Assembly (NCBI GenBank): GCA_043747835.1
Contig: JAYTOK010000032.1
Location: 1-64,000 of the forward strand
Length of the DNA: 64,000 nucleotides
Direction: 5' to 3'
DNA from: CADEED01 sp043747835
GTDB taxonomy: Bacteria; Pseudomonadota; Gammaproteobacteria; Steroidobacterales; Steroidobacteraceae
Shown here: positions 58,285-64,000 of the stretch, one piece after another
Layout of the letters: each line of letters opens with the position of its first letter
Numbering within the stretch: position 1 is the first letter of the stretch
The notes under the pieces: generated by a model
What the model was told of the DNA's origin: nothing
Seen by the model: the letters and a program-made list of their open reading frames with translations, nothing else
Databases searched by the model: none
Program-made: the position numbers and the translations under genes

Positions 58285-58833
58285 ATGTCGATCACCATGC
58301 GCAAGATCTGGATGGGCGTCGCCGCGAGCGTCGCAATCCTCTCGTTCTATCCGGCATGGACCGGCGCCACGAGCTGGTGGATGCCCGGCATCGCGTTCAC
58401 GGTGTTTGCCGTGTTCCTGCTCGAGCCGCTGGTGCTCACCTGGGAGATCCGCAAGCGCGGCGAGGAGCTGCAGATAACCGACGAAGGTGTGCTGCGCCGG
58501 CTCGCGCGCGGCAACAACGAGTTCGTGCGCTGGAGCGATTTGCGCGAGATATCGATCGTGCTCACGCAGGGCGTGAATCTCAGCGAGGAATACGTGTTCG
58601 TGCTCGCGGGCACCGGCACGTCGGGCGTGCTCGTCGGTCAGCAGCTCGCGACCCGGCACGATCTCGTCTCGCACCTCATCAAACTACCCGGATTCGATCA
58701 TCGGCGGATCGACGAGGCGATCTCGGCGCCGGTGAATCAGCGCGTGCTGTTGTGGCGCGCGGCGCCGATTCAGGGTGAAGCGCAGGTTGTGCAGTTACAT
58801 GCGCTGCCGCAGGAGCGCCAGCGGCTGCATTAA
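58285..58833 (+). CDS. Hypothetical membrane protein with PH-like C-terminal domain
   Basis: 182 aa. Two hydrophobic helices (residues about 9-27 and 33-52), then a soluble part of beta character (TWEIRKRGEELQITDEGVLR onward) that resembles the bacterial PH-like domain found in small membrane proteins. It starts 7 nt after the YceI gene and probably belongs to the same operon. Its TAA stop uses the first two bases of a perfect 44-bp palindrome. No precise family recognised. Confidence 0.65.
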   Translation: MSITMRKIWMGVAASVAILSFYPAWTGATSWWMPGIAFTVFAVFLLEPLVLTWEIRKRGEELQITDEGVLRRLARGNNEFVRWSDLREISIVLTQGVNLSEEYVFVLAGTGTSGVLVGQQLATRHDLVSHLIKLPGFDHRRIDEAISAPVNQRVLLWRAAPIQGEAQVVQLHALPQERQRLH

Positions 58834-58875
58834 AGGGGACAGATCTATTTTCCGGAAAATAGATCTGTCCCCTTT
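58832..58875. repeat. Perfect 44-bp REP-like palindrome
   Basis: Two exact 22-bp arms meeting at TTTTCC|GGAAAA, starting AAAGGGGACAGATCTATTTT. The left 20 bases recur at 12130-12149. It lies between two convergent genes, is followed by a pyrimidine repeat (CTTTCTTTCTTTC), and could terminate transcription in both directions. Confidence 0.92.
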
Positions 58876-58886
58876 CTTTCTTTCTT

Positions 58887-59375
58887 TCAGAACGCGCTGC
58901 CATCCCGGCGCGTGAACTTCACCGCGGCCTTGTCGCCGTGGAAATGCAGATCGTCGTCTGAATAGAACGCCTGATCGCGCGCATCGCGATTGCTCACTTC
59001 CAGATACACCGCCGGCACCAATCCGCGATTGATGAGCTGGTGCCCATCGCCCGTCTTCCCGTCCACCGACGCCGGAAATCCCGCGCACATTCCCGCGGTC
59101 AGCAATTGCTGGCCACCCTCCGTGCGCAACACCACCTCGCCCGACAACACGTACACGAACTCTTCTTCATGCGTATGCCAGTGACGCATCGACGATTCCT
59201 TCCCCGGCGGCAGGATCGTCTGGTTGATGCCGATGGTCTTCAATCCGAGTGCATCGCCGAGAGCGCGTTTCTCGCGCGGCAGGACGCGCGAACGATACGG
59301 CTCCGGATATCCGGAAGATGTGCGCGGCGGCAGCGTCATCGGATCGAGCGCGGGCTTCGTGAGCGGCATTGTCAT
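58887..59375 (-). CDS. Cupin-domain protein
   Basis: 162 aa. A single cupin barrel: motif 1 MRHWHTHEEEFVYVLSGEVV, with HxHxxxxE metal ligands, and motif 2 around AGFPASVDGKTGDGHQLINR. The C-terminus (AFYSDDDLHFHGDKAAVKFT) adds strands. Function of such small cupins is unassigned. I took ATG 59375 (AAGGGTCA upstream) rather than the much longer frame, which is antisense to the divergent acetyl-CoA hydrolase gene. Starts are 34 nt apart. Confidence 0.8.
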   Translation of the reverse strand: MTMPLTKPALDPMTLPPRTSSGYPEPYRSRVLPREKRALGDALGLKTIGINQTILPPGKESSMRHWHTHEEEFVYVLSGEVVLRTEGGQQLLTAGMCAGFPASVDGKTGDGHQLINRGLVPAVYLEVSNRDARDQAFYSDDDLHFHGDKAAVKFTRRDGSAF

Positions 59376-59409
59376 TGACCCTTCATTGAGTGGATGCGAG
59401 TGTAGCGGC

Positions 59410-61608
59410 ATGCCCCAGATGTTTGATGATGTCGGAGAGATCGTCGAAGAAGCATTACGGCGAGTCGGAAAAAAGGTCGTGCTGGCCCTGCCGCTCGGCA
59501 TCGGCAAACCTGTGTTTGTCGCGAACGAATTCTTCCGCCGAGCGCGCGCCGACTCGAGCCTCGACCTCACGATCTTCACCGCGCTGTCATTGCGCAAACC
59601 GTCGGGATCCAGCGATCTCGAGAAGCGATTCGTCGGTCCGCTCGCGGCGCGCCTGTTCGGCGACTACCCCGATCTCGACTATCTCGAAGCGGTCCGCAAG
59701 GGATCCATGCCGCCGAACGCGCGCGTCATCGAATTCTTCTTCGAGCCGGGCTCGTTGCTGAATGCCGCGCACGCGCAGTCCCACTACCTGTCGGCGAACT
59801 ACACGCACGTCGCGCGGGAGCTGCTGGCGCGCGGCGCGAACGTGATCGCGCACATCGTCGCGAAGCGCAACGTCGGCGGCGCAATCGAGATCAGCCTCGG
59901 CAGCAATCCGGACGTCACGGTGGACCTGCTGCCCGACGTCGCCCGATTGCGCGCGGCCGGCCAACCCATCGTGCTCATCGGCCAGGTCCACCGCGAGATG
60001 CCGTTCATGCTCGGCGCCGCGAATGTCGGCGCCGAAATCTTCGACTTGCTGCTCGATCAGCCCCGCTACGACCACGCTCTCTTCGCTCCACCGAATCCGT
60101 CGCTCGCGACGGTGGATCATGCGATCGGCTTGCACGCGAGCGCGCTCGTCCGCGACGCGGGCACGCTGCAGATCGGCATCGGCGAACTGGGCGATTCGAT
60201 CGTCTACTCGCTGCTGCTGCGCCACCAGCAGAACGAGGTCTGGCGCCGCACGCTCGGCGAAGCCGGCACGGAACGCGTGTCCGCGCTGATCGACGCCATC
60301 GGCGGCCGTGCGCCGTTCGCAACCGGCCTGTTCGGCGCCACGGAGATGTTCGTCGACCAGATGCTCGACCTCTATCGTGCCGGCATCCTGCGCCGCCGCG
60401 TCTACGACTATCTACCGCTGCAGCGCGCGCTCGCCGCGAATGGCTCCAGCACGCGGGTCGACGAGGCCTTGCTCGAAGCCATGCTCGCCGCCGGCGCCGG
60501 CCCGCGACTCACGGCGGTGGATATCGCCGCGCTCAAGGGCGCAGGCGTCTTGCGCAGCGAGTGCCGATTCGACGATGGCGCGGTGATTTCGCCCGATGGC
60601 GTTCGCGTCGACGCGGATCTCTCGAACCCCAAAGCCCGGGCCGCGCTCACGCGCGATTGCCTGGGGCTGGAACTCCAGGGCGGCATCGTCATGCAGGCGG
60701 GCTTCCTGTTGGGCCCGCGCGCGTTTTACGCGGCGCTGCGCGAGTTGCCCGAGTCCGAGCGACGGCTCTTCGACATGCGCGGTGTCGGCTTCATCAACCA
60801 GCTTTACGGCGCTGACAGCGAATTGAAGATCGCCCAGCGCGGTCACGCGCGCTTCGTGAACACCACGATGATGCTGACGACGCTCGGCGCCGCGGTGTCC
60901 GACGGACTCGCGGACGGCCGCGTCGTCTCGGGCGTCGGCGGCCAGTACAACTTCGTCGCCATGGCGCACGCGCTGCCCGGCGCGCGTTCGCTGCTCTGCG
61001 TGCGCTCGACGCGGCGCAAGGACGGCAAGCTCGGCTCCAACGTCGTGACGAACTACGGCCACGTCACCATTCCGCGCCACCTGCGCGACATCGCGATCAC
61101 CGAGTACGGCATCGCGGACCTGCGCGGCAAGACCGATGGCGAATGTGTCGCCGCGATGCTCCAGATCGCGGACTCGCGCTTCCAGGACGAACTGCTGAAC
61201 GACGCGCGGCGCGCCAACAAGATCGACGCGGGCTATCGCATTCCCGAGGAATTCCGCCGCAATATACCCGAGCGTCTCGCGGAGGCTTTCGAGACGCCGC
61301 GCCGCGCGGGGCTGTTCTCCGAGTACCCTTTCGGCACCGACCTCACCCGCGAGGAGATCGATCTCGCGCGGGCACTACGCTGGCTCAAGGAACGCACCAG
61401 TAGCAAGGCGGGCAAGGTGGCGACGATCGCCCGCGCGCTGTTCCGCACACCCGAAGACGCGCATCGCGGCTACCTCGAGCGACTGGATCTCTCCGTGGCG
61501 CGTAAGTTCGACGAGAGTCTGACGGCACGGCTCGTGAGCCTCGCGCTGCACGAAACGCGTGAAATGCGCGACAACGCTACTTCGCGAACAACCGCGAAGG
61601 GTCCTTGA
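59410..61608 (+). CDS. Acetyl-CoA hydrolase/transferase-family protein
   Basis: 732 aa, longer than the usual 430-540 aa CoA transferases. The N-terminal half (IVEEALRRVGKKVVLALPLG onward) and the C-terminal domain (VRVDADLSNPKARAALTRDC, MRGVGFINQLYGADSELKIA, VSGVGGQYNFVAMAHALPGA) are family-typical. GVGGQ is the CoA-binding loop. An extra approximately 120-residue C-terminal segment (NIPERLAEAFETPRRAGLFS onward) explains part of the length. Substrate unassigned. Start ATG 59410 or 59419; the longer open frame overlaps the cupin gene. Last 32 nt overlap the convergent VOC gene. Confidence 0.85.
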   Translation: MPQMFDDVGEIVEEALRRVGKKVVLALPLGIGKPVFVANEFFRRARADSSLDLTIFTALSLRKPSGSSDLEKRFVGPLAARLFGDYPDLDYLEAVRKGSMPPNARVIEFFFEPGSLLNAAHAQSHYLSANYTHVARELLARGANVIAHIVAKRNVGGAIEISLGSNPDVTVDLLPDVARLRAAGQPIVLIGQVHREMPFMLGAANVGAEIFDLLLDQPRYDHALFAPPNPSLATVDHAIGLHASALVRDAGTLQIGIGELGDSIVYSLLLRHQQNEVWRRTLGEAGTERVSALIDAIGGRAPFATGLFGATEMFVDQMLDLYRAGILRRRVYDYLPLQRALAANGSSTRVDEALLEAMLAAGAGPRLTAVDIAALKGAGVLRSECRFDDGAVISPDGVRVDADLSNPKARAALTRDCLGLELQGGIVMQAGFLLGPRAFYAALRELPESERRLFDMRGVGFINQLYGADSELKIAQRGHARFVNTTMMLTTLGAAVSDGLADGRVVSGVGGQYNFVAMAHALPGARSLLCVRSTRRKDGKLGSNVVTNYGHVTIPRHLRDIAITEYGIADLRGKTDGECVAAMLQIADSRFQDELLNDARRANKIDAGYRIPEEFRRNIPERLAEAFETPRRAGLFSEYPFGTDLTREEIDLARALRWLKERTSSKAGKVATIARALFRTPEDAHRGYLERLDLSVARKFDESLTARLVSLALHETREMRDNATSRTTAKGP

Positions 61609-61993
61609 ACGCCTTGAACTCGAGCGCGTTGCCGGAAGGATCGTAGAGAAACATCGTCGCCTGCTCGCCGACCTGGCCCGCGAAACGAATGCCGGGCTCG
61701 ATCTCGAAGCGCGTGCCGCCCGCGCGCAAACGCTCGGCGAGCGCATGCCAGGCACCCCATTCCATCACGATGCCGAAGTGCGGCACGGGCACGTCGTGCC
61801 CATCCACTTCATTGTGGTGGATGTGGGGTTTGCGCGAGGGATCGAGGTGCGCGACCACCTGGTGCCCGAAAAAATCGAAGTCCACCCATTCGGTGGAGCT
61901 TCGACCTTCGGAGCATCCGAAGAGCTCGCCATAGAAGCCGCGCGCGGCGGCGAGGTCGTGAACCGGAATGGCGAGGTGGAAAGGCTTAAGCAC
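61577..61993 (-). CDS. VOC-family protein
   Basis: 138 aa from GTG 61993, beginning (as Met) LKPFHLAIPVHDLAAARGFY. Visible ligand candidates are the first-strand His in FHLAIP, the His in VPHFGIVMEW and a late Glu in LEFKAFKDPS, a pattern common to dioxygenase-like VOC proteins. FFGHQVVAHLDPSRKPHIHH is the middle segment. Enzymatic role unknown. Its start immediately follows the stop codon of a 23-aa reading frame, so translation is probably coupled. Confidence 0.85.
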   Translation of the reverse strand: MLKPFHLAIPVHDLAAARGFYGELFGCSEGRSSTEWVDFDFFGHQVVAHLDPSRKPHIHHNEVDGHDVPVPHFGIVMEWGAWHALAERLRAGGTRFEIEPGIRFAGQVGEQATMFLYDPSGNALEFKAFKDPSRLFAK

Positions 61994-62065
61994 TTAAATC
62001 AATTGATAGGCGGCCTGCAGCAGGATCACCGCGATGCAGAGGGCGCGTGTGCAACGTTCGACCAT
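61994..62065 (-). CDS. 23-aa hydrophobic micro-protein between GDPD and VOC genes
   Basis: The frame reads MVERCTRALCIAVILLQAAY plus three residues, essentially one short membrane helix. A good ribosome site, GGGAGAAATAAC, precedes the ATG and lies in the last codons of the GDPD gene. The ATG is 1 nt after that gene's TAA, and its own TAA is directly followed by the GTG of the VOC gene. Such tight packing suggests translation, but the frame is too short for certainty; it might only be a coupling leader. Confidence 0.45.
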   Translation of the reverse strand: MVERCTRALCIAVILLQAAYQLI

Positions 62066-62066
62066 G

Positions 62067-63224
62067 TTATTTCTCCCGGTACGACTGTGTAGCTAGCTGT
62101 TCAGACCACCAGGCGTCGCGCGTACGCACGGCGATGTCCGGATGATCTGAAAAGAATCCTGTGATGCCGGCGTCGAGCAGAGCGCGGATCTCCGAGTCGA
62201 GATTTCCGTGCGCCGACGGCGCGTCGGCGGATCTTAAAACAACCGGCAGGAATTCGTTCTCGGCCCGCAGGGTCCAGACGTGGATTCCGAGCCCCTGGGC
62301 GCGGGCGCGCCGCGCGAGACCGGTGTCCCGGGCTCCGGAATCTCCGAACTGCACGACCATCCACTTGTGCGGGCCGATCGCATCCGCGTAACCGGCGATC
62401 TCCTCGAGGCCCTCGTCGGACATCAGGTTCAAATACGTGCGGGCGTCGCCGGCCAGCGTGAAATCAAAGGGTTGCCCGGTGGGTGCCACGAGCTGCACGA
62501 GCGGCAGATCCGTTCGGCGGCGCAGCGCCCTGAGGTTCCCGACTTCGAAGGACTGCAGACAGATGGGATCGGAGTGCTTCGTGTACCCGTGCCGCTCCAA
62601 CGCCTCGAGCATCCGGTCATCGAAATGCAGGCCGAGCTTCGCGAAGTAGCTCGGATGCTTGGTTTCCGGATAGATGCCAATGCGTGGCGGTGGCGGCTTT
62701 CCCGCGGCGCGCGCGCTGGCGGCGCGTTGCACGTCCGCCGCGGCGACGAGATCCAGCACTTCGTCGAACGTCGGAATCTCGAAGGCGCCGTCGTAGCGTG
62801 TGTTCGCGCGACGCAGCTCGGGCAGCCGTTCGCGCGCGCGCAGCGTCTTCAGTTCCGCGAGCGTGAAATCCTCGGTGAACCAGCCGGTGACTTCCTCGCC
62901 GTCGATGTTCTTCGTCGCCTTGCGCGCGACAAACTCCGGCCTTGATGCGACGTCGGTCGTGCCTCCGATCTCGTTCTCGTGCCGGGCGAGCAGCGCGCCG
63001 TCCCGGCTGATCACGAGATCGGGTTCGACGTAGTCCGCACCCTGCTGAATCGCGATGAAATAGCCCGGGAGCGTGTGTTCCGGCACATAGCCGCTCGCGC
63101 CTCGGTGCGCTATGACAAATGGGCGCGCGATATCGCGACTTTCGTTCGCGGACGACGTCGTCATCATGAGAACTGCACCACCGAATCCAGCCACGACATA
63201 AAGCCAGAATCGGATGGACCGCAT
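62067..63224 (-). CDS. glpQ: Glycerophosphodiester phosphodiesterase, periplasmic type
   Basis: 385 aa. A signal peptide (MRSIRFWLYVVAGFGGAVLM onward) precedes the GDPD barrel: FVIAHRGASGYVPEHTLPGY contains the catalytic HRG and E-H-T signature, and GADYVEPDLVISRDGALLAR the E-P-D metal site. Later IGIYPETKHPSYF is the GlpQ-specific region. Hydrolyses deacylated phospholipids to glycerol-3-phosphate plus alcohol. ATG 63224 has GGAAG upstream; a 13-residue longer start is possible but weaker. Divergent from a lipoprotein gene 30 nt away. Confidence 0.92.
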   Translation of the reverse strand: MRSIRFWLYVVAGFGGAVLMMTTSSANESRDIARPFVIAHRGASGYVPEHTLPGYFIAIQQGADYVEPDLVISRDGALLARHENEIGGTTDVASRPEFVARKATKNIDGEEVTGWFTEDFTLAELKTLRARERLPELRRANTRYDGAFEIPTFDEVLDLVAAADVQRAASARAAGKPPPPRIGIYPETKHPSYFAKLGLHFDDRMLEALERHGYTKHSDPICLQSFEVGNLRALRRRTDLPLVQLVAPTGQPFDFTLAGDARTYLNLMSDEGLEEIAGYADAIGPHKWMVVQFGDSGARDTGLARRARAQGLGIHVWTLRAENEFLPVVLRSADAPSAHGNLDSEIRALLDAGITGFFSDHPDIAVRTRDAWWSEQLATQSYREK

Positions 63225-63254
63225 TGGGATTTTTCTTCCGGAAGGGTGGCGACC

Positions 63255-64000
63255 ATGAAACACATCATCCGCGGATCTGGCGAGCTTACGGCGCGCAGGT
63301 CGGCCTGTCTCGCTTCGAGCTTCTCGGCCGCCCTCTTGCTATCCGGCTGCGCGAGCGATCCGCGTCCGCTCGTCGTCGGCACGCCGATGACTTTGCCCAG
63401 CGTGAACGAACATTGCGCCGTGGCGCAGAAAGAAATTGCGACCTCGCGCGTTCCGGCGCGCAACGTGGTTATGACGGATTACCAGGCCTTCGCCCGCGCG
63501 AAGCCGTCCACGAAACCGCTCGAGACGATGCAGTACGTCGGCTACGCGGACGAGAAGCATACGAAGCCGCGCATGATCTCCTGCAAGCTGCACAGCGCGG
63601 ATCGCATTCGCGCGGAGTACGGCGCGACGGCGGCCGGCGAGTCGACCACTTGCGCGCGCCTCAATCGCCGCACGCTCGATGCCGTGATGCTCACGCTGAC
63701 GGATCGTCAGAGAAAGAAAATGCCGTTCAAGGGCACCGTGCCCGTGATGCTCGATGCCGATGAGGTCGCGCCGACGGAAGCGCAGTGGCACGAAGCGTTC
63801 ACGATGGTCCAGACGGACGCGGGCGGTACGCTGCGCATCCGCGCCAAGAGTCTGCGCGAAGCCGCGCCCGTGCGAGTGGGCGCCAAAGCGGCGAGCGCCG
63901 GCGGTGGCCAGTATTGCCATCTGATCGCGCCCGACTATCTGAAGCGCATCCTGACGGGCGAAGTGCCGCTGCCGAATTCCGAATTCCCCGAAGGCTCGCG
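63255..64000 (+). CDS. Hypothetical lipoprotein, truncated by the window end
   Basis: About 248 residues visible. Start MKHIIRGSGELTARRSACLA, lipobox LLLSGC with Cys near residue 32. The mature part begins ASDPRPLVVGTPMTLPSVNE and continues in frame to the edge without a stop. There are several further cysteines (HCAVAQ, ISCKLH, TTCARL, QYCHLI) that could form disulfides. Family not recognised. GAAGGGTGG lies upstream as a ribosome site. Divergent from glpQ. Confidence 0.7.
   Translation, partial: MKHIIRGSGELTARRSACLASSFSAALLLSGCASDPRPLVVGTPMTLPSVNEHCAVAQKEIATSRVPARNVVMTDYQAFARAKPSTKPLETMQYVGYADEKHTKPRMISCKLHSADRIRAEYGATAAGESTTCARLNRRTLDAVMLTLTDRQRKKMPFKGTVPVMLDADEVAPTEAQWHEAFTMVQTDAGGTLRIRAKSLREAAPVRVGAKAASAGGGQYCHLIAPDYLKRILTGEVPLPNSEFPEGS

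Noticed and set aside
1..64000. Insertion sequences, integrases, rRNA or tRNA genes
   Set aside because: No transposase, integrase or RNA gene signature was found on either strand; mobile signal is confined to short repeats and the structured elements.

Overview
The window is GC-rich, densely coded bacterial chromosome. Gene content points to a free-living aerobic gammaproteobacterium, and I would guess the Steroidobacterales/Nevskiales/Xanthomonadales neighbourhood. The basis is a gamma-type gshA, a glnK-amt unit with a sigma-54-like promoter, a c-type cytochrome resembling the RoxA rubber-oxygenase group, S46 and DUF885 peptidases, homogentisate catabolism, and many short G-rich palindromic (REP-like) repeats. 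This placement is inference; no rRNA or tRNA gene is present and no transposase is visible.

Layout. 1-3.4 kb: a minus-strand run of acetolactate synthase large subunit, a 62-aa membrane-anchored peptide, glyoxalase I and a PaiB-like flavoprotein; the acetolactate synthase small subunit is divergent. 3.4-4.8 kb: a RES/Xre-type toxin-antitoxin pair that looks AT-richer than its surroundings. 4.9-8.4 kb: BlaI-M56-serine hydrolase cassette A. 8.4-14.4 kb: quinone oxidoreductase, ammonium transporter and PII, a ferredoxin-reductase-like flavoprotein, azoreductase and its divergent LysR. 14.4-20.7 kb: a patatin-like membrane lipase coupled to a multi-CxxCH cytochrome, with a divergent 7TM diguanylate cyclase. 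20.7-26.0 kb: BlaI-M56-M56like-serine hydrolase cassette B, then a predicted CTP-dependent lipid kinase. 26-30 kb: CC0125-type lipoprotein and class Ia ribonucleotide reductase nrdAB behind a cobalamin riboswitch. 30-34 kb: SDR with divergent LysR coupled to a GH35-like enzyme, and an ORF6N protein. 34-43 kb: pyruvate carboxylase, isoaspartyl peptidase, a diguanylate cyclase, gshA, a START-like protein and a DUF2845 protein. 43.6-53.7 kb: DUF885 peptidase, thiolase, hmgA and FAH hydrolase, YbaK, dienelactone hydrolase coupled to gabD, VOC protein, MFS transporter. 53.8-64 kb: S46 peptidase, YceI/cytochrome b561/YceI cluster, cupin, acetyl-CoA hydrolase, VOC protein, GDPD and a truncated lipoprotein gene.

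The most unusual signal is non-coding. Two intergenic elements (43278-43584 and 56046-56267) sit between convergent stop codons. They share conserved core blocks, but their long flanking inverted arms and an internal TCCT-loop hairpin differ in sequence while remaining self-complementary. That is covariation expected of a structured RNA or of DNA that functions as a folded single strand.

A second theme is a family of REP-like palindromes with GGGGAC/GGGGTC heads. They repeatedly sit on stop codons, encode new protein C-termini (patatin protein, YbaK), and in one case lie in frame inside a flavoprotein gene. Other notable points are the B12 riboswitch upstream of a B12-independent ribonucleotide reductase, the divergent acetolactate synthase subunits, and two paralogous BlaI/M56 cassettes, one carrying an M56-like protein without its metalloprotease motif.
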